64,000 nt of DNA from an archaeon (GTDB lineage Archaea; EX4484-52; WAPT01), in NCBI GenBank assembly GCA_029258795.1, contig JAPDKB010000008.1:62001-126000 (forward strand), in the 5' to 3' direction. Made by a program: the position numbers and the translations under genes. The notes below the pieces were generated by a model. The model was given only the letters and a program-made list of their open reading frames with translations. It searched no databases and had not been told where the DNA came from. Positions 31,899-40,156 of this stretch are shown in pieces. Position 1 is the stretch's first letter; the number at the start of each line of letters is the position of its first letter.

Positions 31899-32681
31899 AT
31901 GATAAAATTTATTCACCTTCCTGAATTCGGGATGGTTCGCTTTACATCTAAAGATGAAAGCCGCGACTACAAATTCACTCCCGAAACAACGCCACGGCTT
32001 GAATTGGGGTTGCCCTATTCTTACCTCTCCTCGCTTCCTGATGTGAAGCTGGGCGACGAGTATTATGTAAAATGTGTGGATAGTGGTTTTCGGATTCATT
32101 CCATCTACAAAAATGTTGTGAGAAAGGAGAGTGACGATTATAGGGAGGTGGGATTTGAAGAGCGCGGCAAGGTGGAAATAGGAGGTCATGAATTGTTTTT
32201 TAGGAGGAGGATGTCTCGGGTGGAGAAGGAAGAGGAGGTTGTTGAGGACGGAGTTCCTGCTTCAAAGATGGTTGGAGGTTTTGAGAGTATAATGAGGATT
32301 GGTAAAGCGAGGGAGCTGGTGGAATGTGATTACGAGAGCGAGAATGGGCTTTACCGCTTTTACACCAGAGTTAGAGGGATGGAGGCTAATGGTCCTGCAA
32401 AGGATGCAACCTACTGGCACATGTTTCCCTCCAGGAGATGGGTGCCCGAGCTCAACCTTTCAGAATACGATGTTGAGTTCTGCGGGTTTGTGAGAGAGCT
32501 CTCCCATCCCTCCTCCAAAATCAGGACAAAGGAATGGTGGATATTTCAGATGGGAGAGAATGCTGAAAAGCTACGCGCTCTTCAAGTGGTGTCAAACTTC
32601 GAAAGGGATTACGGGGAAGTGGAGACAGTGTACAGAAGCATGAAGGATAGGTTAGCAGAAACAATGGCACAGCTGGTTTGA
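31899..32681 (+). CDS. Hypothetical protein, 260 aa
   Basis: I do not recognise a family. It is soluble with a beta-rich first half (MIKFIHLPEFGMVRFTSKDE, GDEYYVKCVDSGFRIHSIYK), acidic stretches (EKEEEVVEDG) and a helical end. There are no metal motifs or membrane segments. It stands alone; an AT-rich element (AAAATTTTTTG) about 20 bp upstream could be the promoter of a leaderless transcript. Confidence 0.6.
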   Translation: MIKFIHLPEFGMVRFTSKDESRDYKFTPETTPRLELGLPYSYLSSLPDVKLGDEYYVKCVDSGFRIHSIYKNVVRKESDDYREVGFEERGKVEIGGHELFFRRRMSRVEKEEEVVEDGVPASKMVGGFESIMRIGKARELVECDYESENGLYRFYTRVRGMEANGPAKDATYWHMFPSRRWVPELNLSEYDVEFCGFVRELSHPSSKIRTKEWWIFQMGENAEKLRALQVVSNFERDYGEVETVYRSMKDRLAETMAQLV

Positions 32682-32736
32682 TTTGGGAGTGATATCAGAA
32701 AAATTTATATGTAAGTTCTCAACCTTAATTACCTTT

Positions 32737-32892
32737 ATGGCGAAATGTCCTATCTGCGGGGAAAAGATAAGTCTTTCCGGTCACAGACACGTTCTTTGTA
32801 AGCATCACAAATGGTTTGTGCATCTGGAATGCTGCAAGAAAAAGTGTAGCATGCATGGCGAGCCATGCGAGCATGCTTTCAAAATCTACTGA
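32737..32892 (+). CDS. Small zinc-binding protein, 51 aa
   Basis: The start is ATG 32737 (MAKCPICGEKISLSGHRHVL), because AAATTTATATG lies about 27-37 bp upstream and an upstream in-frame start would run through that TATA box. It has CPIC, HVLCKHH, HLECCKKKC and HGEPCEH: at least eight Cys and seven His in 51 residues, so probably two zinc sites in a RING- or B-box-like crossbrace. Partner unknown. Its end overlaps the superoxide reductase gene by 7 bp. Confidence 0.7.
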   Translation: MAKCPICGEKISLSGHRHVLCKHHKWFVHLECCKKKCSMHGEPCEHAFKIY

Positions 32893-33248
32893 ACGCTTAT
32901 TCTTTTGCTCATCCACGTGCCGTGAAGATTGCACCTCGCTTTTGCAAAGATTGTTGAGCTGGGCGTTGCGTGCACAAGAACTTCCACAGAAGGATGGGCA
33001 AGAGATGCCGTGAAATCAACTCTTACTGCAGGAGTGTCATCCACACAAAGCTCAATCCACTGTATAAAATGTGAGGGTTCATTGGGATGTTTGAGGTATT
33101 TTCCCACCTCAACCCTCACTCTGGCAAGCTGCTTTTCCTCATCAAAACTCAGCACATCAACATCAACATGATGTTTCTTCTCGGCATCGCTCATCTCAAC
33201 CGGATCCCAGCTTCTGGGTCTGTTCACACCGTATAGCAAGGCATTCAT
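32886..33248 (-). CDS. sor: Superoxide reductase (neelaredoxin type, 1Fe)
   Basis: A 120-residue class II superoxide reductase that reduces superoxide to H2O2 without making O2. The centre II ligands are visible: EKKHHV (with the Glu-Lys of the active loop), HPNEPSHFIQWIEL (two His) and ARCNLHGTW (Cys and His). The N-terminal desulforedoxin domain (centre I) is absent, as in most archaeal enzymes. Start at ATG 33248 after GGAGGTGGT; the frame is open to 33359 but lacks signals. It is divergent from the primase gene and suggests an anaerobe exposed to occasional oxygen. Confidence 0.9.
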   Translation of the reverse strand: MNALLYGVNRPRSWDPVEMSDAEKKHHVDVDVLSFDEEKQLARVRVEVGKYLKHPNEPSHFIQWIELCVDDTPAVRVDFTASLAHPSVEVLVHATPSSTIFAKARCNLHGTWMSKRISVQ

Positions 33249-33320
33249 ACCCACCACCTCCGATATGAATGGTGAGCAGGAATTTTTAAAATAAAAATCT
33301 AAGCCACCAAGCTGAAAAAC

Positions 33321-34682
33321 ATGGACCTCCCTAAGGTTGAAAAGCCAACTCCTGTTCAAATTAGGAACTACTATTCCCAGCCAGAACTCATGGAGTTCAT
33401 GTTTGAAGTTGCAAAGCAGAGGGAGTTCGTGCCCGTGTATGACGGAAAATATGGCAAGAGGCCTGACATGCTGAACATGCCCGGAGATCTTAAAACCATG
33501 ATTCTAAGTGGCGCTACATCCTTCCACATGTCTGTGGAGAGGTGGCACAACCCTCTTAACCTCAGCAACGAGATGAGGCCGGATGAGATTGAGAAGCTGC
33601 GTGCCGGCTGGGACCTGATTCTTGATATTGACTGCAATGAGGGCTACATTTATGCGAGAGAAGCTGCGTTGATTCTTGTTAAGGCGTTGAAAGCGCACGG
33701 AATAAAGAATGTTTTCGTTAAGTTCTCGGGCAGCAGGGGTTTTCATGTTGCCGTGCCGTTCGAGTCCCTTCCAAAAGAGGTGGAGGGCAAGCCCATCCAG
33801 TCGTTTTATCCGGAACTGCTGCAAGGAATAGCAGCTTATCTCAAACACCTGATAAAGGAAAAGCTTGGCCAGGAGCTTTTGCGCAAGTATCCGGAGCTTT
33901 ACGAAAAGATTGCTGTTGATGATGAGAGGGTTGATCCTTACAAAATCATGGAGATAGAGGAAAACTGGTCGGTCAGGCATCTGTTCAGGGCTCCTTACTC
34001 CTTAAACGAGAAGACGTGGTTGGTTAGCACCCCCCTAAGAGTTGAGGAAATTCCATCGTTTAAAGCCGAGATGGCAGCAATTGAAAGAGTTAAGGTTGGA
34101 AGCGCGGGATTTCTGACGAGATGGGAGGAGGGTGAAGCGGAAAACCTTATATTTGAGGTGCTGGATTTCATGAGCAGGAGGGTGGATGAAAAAAGATTGA
34201 GTGTTTCCTCCGAGGTTGAGAGAGGTGCTGGCTTCAGAGAGGTGAGGAGTGACGCTTACCTTAAAAACAGAGTTGATGAAAGGTTTTTCCCTCCATGCAT
34301 AAAGAAAGGGCTTGAAGGGCTTGAGGATGGTAGAAAGAGGTTTCTGTTCGTGCTGATTAACTTTCTAAAATTGATGAGGTGGAAGCCAGAGGAGATAAAG
34401 AGTTTGGTGTGGGAGTGGAACAAAAGGAACAAGGAGCCGCTCCGCGATTCATATGTCAGGGGTCAGCTAAAATATGCTTTCAAGAAGCAGATGGCTTACA
34501 TCCCTCCGAACTGCGATAACAAGGATTATTATCCAGACATAAAAATTTGCGAGAAGGACTCATTGTGTGAGAAGATAAGAAATCCCTTATCCTATACTCT
34601 CACCAGATACACGCTCTACCTCAAGAAGTCGGGAAAAAAGAGAGGGAGGAAAATCGGAACTAGAACAGGTAAAAGAAAATGA
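33321..34682 (+). CDS. priS: Fused archaeal DNA primase (PriS catalytic domain plus PriL-type Fe-S domain)
   Basis: A 453-residue single-chain primase. The PriS part (about 1-300) has the catalytic D-x-D in LILDIDCNEG (Asp 102 and 104), SGSRGFHVAV (about 137-146) and a later VDDERVDPYK. From about residue 320 the sequence turns into a PriL C-terminal domain: FPPCIKKGLEGL, then IPPNC, KICEKDSLC and NPLSYTLTRY. These four Cys match the 4Fe-4S ligands of the large subunit. Separate PriS is about 330-350 residues, so this is a fusion, as known for Nanoarchaeum. The end is Lys/Arg-rich. It overlaps the convergent peptidase gene by 23 bp. Confidence 0.9.
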   Translation: MDLPKVEKPTPVQIRNYYSQPELMEFMFEVAKQREFVPVYDGKYGKRPDMLNMPGDLKTMILSGATSFHMSVERWHNPLNLSNEMRPDEIEKLRAGWDLILDIDCNEGYIYAREAALILVKALKAHGIKNVFVKFSGSRGFHVAVPFESLPKEVEGKPIQSFYPELLQGIAAYLKHLIKEKLGQELLRKYPELYEKIAVDDERVDPYKIMEIEENWSVRHLFRAPYSLNEKTWLVSTPLRVEEIPSFKAEMAAIERVKVGSAGFLTRWEEGEAENLIFEVLDFMSRRVDEKRLSVSSEVERGAGFREVRSDAYLKNRVDERFFPPCIKKGLEGLEDGRKRFLFVLINFLKLMRWKPEEIKSLVWEWNKRNKEPLRDSYVRGQLKYAFKKQMAYIPPNCDNKDYYPDIKICEKDSLCEKIRNPLSYTLTRYTLYLKKSGKKRGRKIGTRTGKRK

Positions 34683-35598
34683 ACCCGTATTTTGCCGTTA
34701 CCAGCAATGATAAAAAGAAGGTTGGAGCGTAGCGCACACCTTCCTTTATCTTGATTTTACCCTTTCGCTCCGTCTTCAGCTTTCCGGATTTCCATGCTTT
34801 CTTTATGAAGTCCACATCCTGTTTTGTCAGACCCACGAAAAGCTTTGAGCTGAACCTTTTCGTTGGAGTTTTGACATCTTCAGCGAGCACATCCCCCTCC
34901 TTCAACTTTTGGATGCTTATGTATCTCATAAAAACGTTTCTATCAGCATGTCTGGCGAAGTTAAGCAGGATGAAGAGCAGGAACATGATCGCGGTGTATT
35001 TAGCTCCCACTAAAACCATCTCCATTGCGATGCTCTCGTTGAGTGGAGAGAGGTAAAGATACGCTGTGCAGCCCATCACCAGAGGTATGGAAGCCACCAC
35101 ACCTTTAATCCGCATCCCTTCAAAGCTGGCTTTCAGCAGCTCACTTTTCTTCTCAGCATATAAAAGCGCGTAAATCAGGGTAAAGAGGATAGCATATATT
35201 GCTCCTACCACAAAACAGTTTATGAGAAATGCGACGGGGTAGAAAAGTAAGTGATTGACAGCCATCAAATTCGGGTGGAAGAAGCTCAGCGGTTTTGGTA
35301 CTGCAAATCCTATCGATGCTAAAATCAATACGTCAGCTTCACCCCACTGTCCTGTGGAGAAAAGCGCGTATCCCAGCACGAGGAAAATTGTGGCTGTGGC
35401 AAAAGCTATGAATATGTCATCCCACTGGGAGAAAACCACACCCCTGCCAAGATAAATCAGAAGTGCTCCCACAAAACCCCCAAGCGGAACAAAATCTGGG
35501 ATTTCGGTGGTTTTGATATCATATATTGCTCCTGCAAGGGATGTTAGACATGCTATCAGGAAAAGCGTGTGGTCTGAGAGGATGAGCGAGACATCCAT
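34660..35598 (-). CDS. Prepilin/preflagellin peptidase, A24 family
   Basis: A 312-residue aspartic membrane protease that removes leader peptides of archaeal prepilins and archaellins. First catalytic motif GAIYDIKTTEIPDF (Asp about 26), second GQWGEADVLILAS (the G-x-x-D site, about 88-100), set among about six to eight helices. The C-terminal cytosolic domain (LKEGDVLAEDVKTPTKRF, LTKQDVDFIKKAWKSGK) is related to that of the membrane protein ending the pilin operon at 12174. This enzyme is the best candidate to process the pilin-like proteins at 6.7-16 kb. Confidence 0.9.
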   Translation of the reverse strand: MDVSLILSDHTLFLIACLTSLAGAIYDIKTTEIPDFVPLGGFVGALLIYLGRGVVFSQWDDIFIAFATATIFLVLGYALFSTGQWGEADVLILASIGFAVPKPLSFFHPNLMAVNHLLFYPVAFLINCFVVGAIYAILFTLIYALLYAEKKSELLKASFEGMRIKGVVASIPLVMGCTAYLYLSPLNESIAMEMVLVGAKYTAIMFLLFILLNFARHADRNVFMRYISIQKLKEGDVLAEDVKTPTKRFSSKLFVGLTKQDVDFIKKAWKSGKLKTERKGKIKIKEGVRYAPTFFLSLLVTAKYGFIFFYLF

Positions 35599-35618
35599 GC
35601 AAATACACCGGATTTAGT

Positions 35619-36200
35619 TCACTTCTTTTTGGTTTTTCTTGTGGACTTGGCCTTTTCCTTCTTTTTGGTGCTGCTTTTCTTTCTGGTTGAAAGCAGGATT
35701 TCCGCTGCCTCTGTTAAGCTTGAAACTTCATGTTTTGGCATTTCTTCCTCAAACTCCGCATCCCTGTCAGCATATTTTCCTCTTCTCACTCTTATCGTCT
35801 TTATTCCCGCAAGGTTGCCGAGCAAGATGTCTCTATCTGGTCTGTCACCCACCATCCAGAAGTTGCGCAAGTCAAACTTCCTCTCAAATTTATCGTAGAG
35901 TAGGGTGCGTATCACTCCAATAATTCGGGGGTCCGGTTTTCTCATATCATAATCGGTTGCGCTCACCACAAGATCAAAGTAAGGGTAAAGGAGGTGCGAG
36001 CTTAATATTTCCTTTATCTTGGCTTCTGTGTGGTTGCTTAATAGGACAACCACATATTCTTTTCTGACCTTTTCGAGGAATTTTAGCGCATCTTCCACAA
36101 GCTCATTACCGCTAACCAGCGTTTCCTCTAAGTCAACTATCAGTACCTTCCTTCTGCTGTCTTTTTCCTTCTTATCACTCTCTTTTTTAATAGCCGCCAT
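35619..36200 (-). CDS. HAD-like hydrolase with altered motif I and Lys-rich tail
   Basis: A 193-residue HAD fold: motif I VLIVDLEETLV, motif II VVLLSNHTEA, motif III RKPDP and motif IV WMVGDRPDRDILLGNLAG. Motif I is D-x-E instead of the usual D-x-D: the first Asp nucleophile is present but the acid/base Asp is Glu, so phosphatase activity may be slow or the enzyme specialised. The last 25 residues are nearly all K, S, T and R (KKSSTKKKEKAKSTRKTKKK), which suggests nucleic-acid or membrane binding. Confidence 0.8.
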   Translation of the reverse strand: MAAIKKESDKKEKDSRRKVLIVDLEETLVSGNELVEDALKFLEKVRKEYVVVLLSNHTEAKIKEILSSHLLYPYFDLVVSATDYDMRKPDPRIIGVIRTLLYDKFERKFDLRNFWMVGDRPDRDILLGNLAGIKTIRVRRGKYADRDAEFEEEMPKHEVSSLTEAAEILLSTRKKSSTKKKEKAKSTRKTKKK

Positions 36201-36219
36201 TTTCCATCCCGTTCTGCTT

Positions 36220-36720
36220 TCACTCCCTTAATCTCCTGAAAGTATCTTCCATGACTGCTGGAGGAATGTCGAGGGTTGGCAGCGCTGCCAGAAGATTCAT
36301 GTCCACCTTCTTGCTGGAATAGGTTGGGATGATGTGCGTTACAAAATGCCCTGTCATCTGGCCGCTGGAAAATCCGTTCTGTGAAACAACTGTGTATCCG
36401 GTTATGTAGAGCTTCCTCCTCATCTTCCTTACCACGCTCTTGATGGTGTGCGCGTACTCCGCCATCTCCTTCATATCCATCTCTTCAAAGTGTGCTATGT
36501 GTCTCTTGGGGAACACCAGCACATGCCCTATGGCTTTAGGGTTTATCTCCAGCACCGCCATGAAGCTGCTGTTCTCTTCCACCACCATTGCGGGCAGCTG
36601 CTTTGCAAGTATCTTGCAAAACACACACTCCTGAAATTCCTGAGGTACATGCTTCTCCTGCTCCTCTCCTTTCTCTGCCCTTACCTCTCCTTCAATTTGA
36701 GTTGCTTCATTCTCCATCAT
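36220..36720 (-). CDS. HIT-family protein with degenerate histidine triad
   Basis: A 166-residue HIT protein: CVFCKILAKQLPAMVVEENS at the N-terminal side, VLEINPKAIGHVLVFPKRH in the middle and GHFVTHIIP in place of the triad. Aligned with H-x-H-x-H-x-x, the middle His, the nucleophile of Hint enzymes, is Val. The protein is therefore probably binding-only or uses different chemistry. A charged N-terminal extension (TQIEGEVRAEKGEEQEKHV) precedes the fold. Compare the intact paralogue at 2-340. It lies immediately downstream of the V4R gene. Confidence 0.85.
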   Translation of the reverse strand: MMENEATQIEGEVRAEKGEEQEKHVPQEFQECVFCKILAKQLPAMVVEENSSFMAVLEINPKAIGHVLVFPKRHIAHFEEMDMKEMAEYAHTIKSVVRKMRRKLYITGYTVVSQNGFSSGQMTGHFVTHIIPTYSSKKVDMNLLAALPTLDIPPAVMEDTFRRLRE

Positions 36721-36734
36721 GAAATCACACCTTT

Positions 36735-37331
36735 TTATTCAGCGGGCTTAACCACAAACCTACACACCTTATCTCCCTTAGCCACACATTCCGTCTCAAT
36801 GCAATCGAGCTTTCTTCCTCCTATTGCCTCGGCAGCCCCTGCTATAAATCCGCGCAGCAACGAGCAAACGGGTTTGTCCGTTTTTATGTTGTTTCTAACG
36901 TACCAAGTTGCCACAAATGAGTTTTCAACCACAATCACTGACTCGCCCTCCCAGTCCAGCTTTTCAAGCGTGCCTTTTCCATAACCGTATGCTGACAGGA
37001 GGTCCACAACCTTATTAGCTACTGCATCCCTGCCCTTCTTGGTTTTGGCAAGTAGCTTAAGTGGCGGGAAGTGATTCATGTAATACAATACCACTGCCTT
37101 CACATGCTCTTTTGCGACATCATAGATTATCGCGTCAGCTGCATTACCTATAACCTCTCTCATTCTCTCGCGCATGTCCGAGTAGAAGCCGTTGAAAACT
37201 ATTGCGTGTCTCCTGCCACCAATGGTTAACTCTCCCTTTTCCGGATCAAATTTCGCTGCTTTTATCCATTCCATCACTCCCTTTTCTTTCTCCTTATCTT
37301 CCTTCTTTTTACCAAGTATTTTTGCGGACAT
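36735..37331 (-). CDS. V4R (4-vinyl reductase-like) domain sensor protein
   Basis: A 198-residue protein with a charged Lys/Glu start (residues 1-20) and a V4R domain (about 40-195). The C-terminal signature is LDCIETECVAKGDKVCRFVV with three Cys, and CSLLRGFIAGAAEAIGG precedes it. V4R domains bind small molecules and are common in archaeal regulators and tetrapyrrole enzymes. It has no DNA-binding domain of its own. It is divergent from the thermosome gene, sharing the 237-bp control region with the direct repeats, so a stress-sensing link is conceivable but not shown. Confidence 0.82.
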   Translation of the reverse strand: MSAKILGKKKEDKEKEKGVMEWIKAAKFDPEKGELTIGGRRHAIVFNGFYSDMRERMREVIGNAADAIIYDVAKEHVKAVVLYYMNHFPPLKLLAKTKKGRDAVANKVVDLLSAYGYGKGTLEKLDWEGESVIVVENSFVATWYVRNNIKTDKPVCSLLRGFIAGAAEAIGGRKLDCIETECVAKGDKVCRFVVKPAE

Positions 37332-37447
37332 ATAATACTCACCTGGTTTTCTTTTTTTGAATTTTAATTATCCAGACAAACTTTCTGTATGGATCAACTA
37401 CCTTATATAATTTTTTGTTTTGTTCGTCAATAGTTATGATTGATGGA

Positions 37448-37472
37448 TTTTGTATACTGACATGAACATAAA
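37448..37472 (+). repeat. Thermosome promoter direct repeat, copy 1
   Basis: First of two 25-bp direct copies beginning TTTTGTATACTGACATGAAC and ending ATAAA. Copy 2 starts 48 bp downstream and differs at one base. It lies upstream of the AT-rich box AAATATTTAAAG (37471-37482), so it could be an activator site for the thermosome gene, or a repressor site for the divergent V4R gene. Confidence 0.6.
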
Positions 37473-37495
37473 ATATTTAAAGTTTGTATCCACAC

Positions 37496-37520
37496 TTTTG
37501 TATACCGACATGAACATAAA
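37496..37520 (+). repeat. Thermosome promoter direct repeat, copy 2
   Basis: Second copy (TTTTGTATACCGACATGAAC then ATAAA), 24 of 25 positions identical to copy 1. It lies downstream of the AT-rich AAATATTTAAAG box and 48 bp before the thermosome ATG, so a bound protein would sit at or after the transcription start. Two near-identical sites around a chaperonin promoter suggest a heat-shock operator. Confidence 0.6.
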
Positions 37521-37568
37521 CATCGTTTTGGTTCTGAACCAAAAATTATGGTATGGAGGTGATGTGAG

Positions 37569-39206
37569 ATGTATGGAGGTGGAGGAGCGGCTCAACCAAT
37601 TTTGATACTACCCGAAAATGTGATAAGGCAGACAGGTAGAACCGCTCAAAAAAACAACATCGCTGCAGCAATAGCAATAGCGGAAACTGTAAAAACGACT
37701 TTGGGTCCAAGAGGAATGGACAAGATGCTGGTGGACAGCATAGGAGATATAGTGATAACAAACGACGGTGTGACTATTCTGGAGGAAATGGAGATAGAAC
37801 ACCCAGCAGCAAAGATGCTGGTGGAGGTGGCTAAAGCGCAGAATGAAGAGGTGGGAGATGGAACAACCACTGCAGTGGTTATAGCTGGAGAGTTGTTGAA
37901 GGAAGCTGAAGACCTTCTTGACAAGAACATCCACCCGACAATAATCGCTCATGGATACAGGATGGCGAAGGATAAAGCCATAGAGGTGCTGGAGAAAATA
38001 TCCAAACCTGTCACCCTGAAAGACAAGGATGTTCTCAAGAAAATTGCAATGACATCCATGACTGGAAAGAATGCGGAAGTGGCAAGGGATAATCTTGCAG
38101 AGCTTGTTGTTGAAGCCGTGCTGACCGTTGCGGAAGAGGATAAGGGCAGGGTTGTTGTGGACCTTGACAGGATAAAGGTGGAGAAGAAGGAGGGAGCCTC
38201 AACCTCAGAGTCCGAACTCATTAAGGGTATTGTGCTGGACAAGGAGAAGGTCCATCCAGCGATGCCAACAAGAGTGGAGAATGCAAAGATTGCTCTTGTG
38301 GATATGGCACTTGAAGTAAAGGGTCCTGAGACCGATGCACAGATCAGGATAACGGATCCGAGCCAGCTCCAGGCGTTCATAGAACAGGAGGAAAAGATGC
38401 TCAGAGAGATGGTTGAGAAAATAGCGGCAACAGGAGCAAACGTCGTGTTCTGCCAGAAGGGTATAGATGACCTGGCACAGCACTTCCTTGCTAAGAAAGG
38501 CATTCTTGCTGTCAGGAGAGTGAAGAAATCCGATATGGAAGCGCTGGCAAGGGCAACCGGAGGTAAGATAGTGACCACACTCGATGATCTTAGCAAAGAG
38601 GATTTGGGACATGCAGGAGTGGTGGAAGAGAAGAAGGTTGCAGGAGAGGCAATGATATTTGTGCGTGATTGCAAGGATCCGAAGTCAGTGACTCTGCTTG
38701 TGAGAGGAGGCACAGAACACGTGGTGGAAGAGGTTTACAGGGCTGTTGAGGATGCTCTCGGAGCTGTGGCCTCAGCACTTGAAAGCGGAAAGGTCGTTGC
38801 GGGAGGTGGAGCTGCGGAGGCAGAAGTGGCAAGGGAGCTCAGGAGGTATGCTGAAAAAGTTGGTGGTAGAGAGCAGCTGGCTATAAACGCTTTTGCCAAC
38901 GCTGTTGAAGCAATATCGAAGGCGCTTGCAGAAAATGCCGGAATGGATCCAATAGACACGCTCGTGGAGCTCAGGGCAAGGCACGACAAGGGTGAGGTTT
39001 CAGCGGGAGTTGATGTAATAGAGGGTAAGGTCGATGACATGGAGAAGCTCGGCGTTATTGAGCCACTGAAGGTCAAGACGCAAGCAATAAAGAGCGCTGC
39101 AGAAGCTGCAGAGATGATACTGCGCATAGATGACGTGATAGCAGCTAAGAAGACCGGTGGAGGCAAGGAGAGTGGTGGAGAGAACTTCGGCGCTGATTTC
39201 GAGTGA
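37569..39206 (+). CDS. thsA: Thermosome (group II chaperonin) subunit
   Basis: A 545-residue group II chaperonin, the archaeal relative of CCT, which folds proteins in an ATP-driven double ring with built-in lid. Motifs: [56 protein letters not shown] at the ATPase site and later [17 protein letters not shown]. The C-terminus ends in the usual Gly-rich, acidic tail. The ATG follows TGGAGGTGATG. Only one subunit gene is in this window. Upstream repeats at 37448-37520 and the downstream hairpin terminator bracket a monocistronic unit. Confidence 0.98.
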   Translation: MYGGGGAAQPILILPENVIRQTGRTAQKNNIAAAIAIAETVKTTLGPRGMDKMLVDSIGDIVITNDGVTILEEMEIEHPAAKMLVEVAKAQNEEVGDGTTTAVVIAGELLKEAEDLLDKNIHPTIIAHGYRMAKDKAIEVLEKISKPVTLKDKDVLKKIAMTSMTGKNAEVARDNLAELVVEAVLTVAEEDKGRVVVDLDRIKVEKKEGASTSESELIKGIVLDKEKVHPAMPTRVENAKIALVDMALEVKGPETDAQIRITDPSQLQAFIEQEEKMLREMVEKIAATGANVVFCQKGIDDLAQHFLAKKGILAVRRVKKSDMEALARATGGKIVTTLDDLSKEDLGHAGVVEEKKVAGEAMIFVRDCKDPKSVTLLVRGGTEHVVEEVYRAVEDALGAVASALESGKVVAGGGAAEAEVARELRRYAEKVGGREQLAINAFANAVEAISKALAENAGMDPIDTLVELRARHDKGEVSAGVDVIEGKVDDMEKLGVIEPLKVKTQAIKSAAEAAEMILRIDDVIAAKKTGGGKESGGENFGADFE

Positions 39207-39213
39207 ATGTGAG

Positions 39214-39238
39214 GAAAGGGCTTCGGCCCTTTCTTTTT
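39214..39238 (+). terminator. Hairpin terminator after the thermosome
   Basis: GAAAGGGC-TTCG-GCCCTTTC is a perfect 8-bp stem with a TTCG tetraloop, followed by TTTTT, 8 bp after the thermosome stop codon. It is one of the few factor-independent-looking hairpin terminators in the window. Confidence 0.7.
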
Positions 39239-39298
39239 AGAATTTTTCTGAACAGTATTGAAAACCTTTAAATATTTTTATCACTATATAGTAGTTAC

Positions 39299-40123
39299 AT
39301 GAAGATTGAAGAAATTGTTAGAGAAATTAAAGACAAATATTATGCTTGCAGAAGATTAAAATCATCTTCCATCGATTCTCTTTGGAGTGAGGCAGTATAT
39401 TTTTTGCTCGTGATGGACTGGGAAGACATGATAAGGGTCGTTGAGTGGCCGGAGAAGCTTGTGGGCGATCTCGCGGCAAGATATGAAAAAAGCAAAGAAG
39501 AATTTTATGACCACATTCGTGAGAAATACAGAGAGAAATACGGAGTCCTTCTATCTGAAGAACCACAAAAGAGCACAACATGGCATTTCTTAGGTGACGA
39601 AAAAACTCATCGAAAGGCAATTAGAGGTAGGGATGGTGGGATTTACCTTCCAAAAATTTACATTAAGGTTGGTAGCAATCATCTTGCGGAAGAAGGTGGA
39701 ATGGAAAGATACTTCAATATGCTTGGGAAAGTGACAGAATTACTTTTGAACAAAGATTGGTTTTGCAAGTTAAAGATGCCGAAAGATTTCGGGAAGTATG
39801 TTGTAAGGAAGGACGGCTGTATTTTTTATCTAAAAGATCATGATGCTGTGGGATTGAGCGAATCTTTGAACGACATCTATAGAGTCGTACGTAATACTTT
39901 CGGAAAAGATGCACGGCTCGTGCTAGGCTACGACAGAATAAAAGATGGAGGAGAAGACAGCTATTCAGAGGTTCTCGCCAACACTATCGTGGAACTGAGT
40001 AGAAGCAACAACTACAGAAATATGGGTGAGGCGCTTAGAGATGCGATCTTGCAAATTGAGAAAAACATTGGTGGTGTTTACGGGCATCTAGCTAGAGATT
40101 TCGGCCCGTTCACCAACATTTAA
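39299..40123 (+). CDS. Hypothetical protein, 274 aa
   Basis: I do not recognise it. It is a soluble alpha/beta protein rich in Lys, Arg and aromatic residues, with helix-forming ends (KIEEIVREIKDKYYACRRLK; NMGEALRDAILQIEKNIGG) and a middle segment WHFLGDEKTHRKAIRGRDGG. No metal or nucleotide motif stands out. CTTTAAATAT lies about 30 bp before the ATG, so the transcript is probably leaderless. The gene sits alone between the thermosome and pyrB. Confidence 0.65.
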   Translation: MKIEEIVREIKDKYYACRRLKSSSIDSLWSEAVYFLLVMDWEDMIRVVEWPEKLVGDLAARYEKSKEEFYDHIREKYREKYGVLLSEEPQKSTTWHFLGDEKTHRKAIRGRDGGIYLPKIYIKVGSNHLAEEGGMERYFNMLGKVTELLLNKDWFCKLKMPKDFGKYVVRKDGCIFYLKDHDAVGLSESLNDIYRVVRNTFGKDARLVLGYDRIKDGGEDSYSEVLANTIVELSRSNNYRNMGEALRDAILQIEKNIGGVYGHLARDFGPFTNI

Positions 40124-40156
40124 AAGTTTTAGAAACCCATTTTACTGAGGGTTCTC

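Noticed and set aside
37949-38713. 254-codon open frame antisense to the thermosome gene
   Set aside because: Ser/Thr-rich, low-complexity translation of the complementary strand of a strongly supported gene; no start signal.
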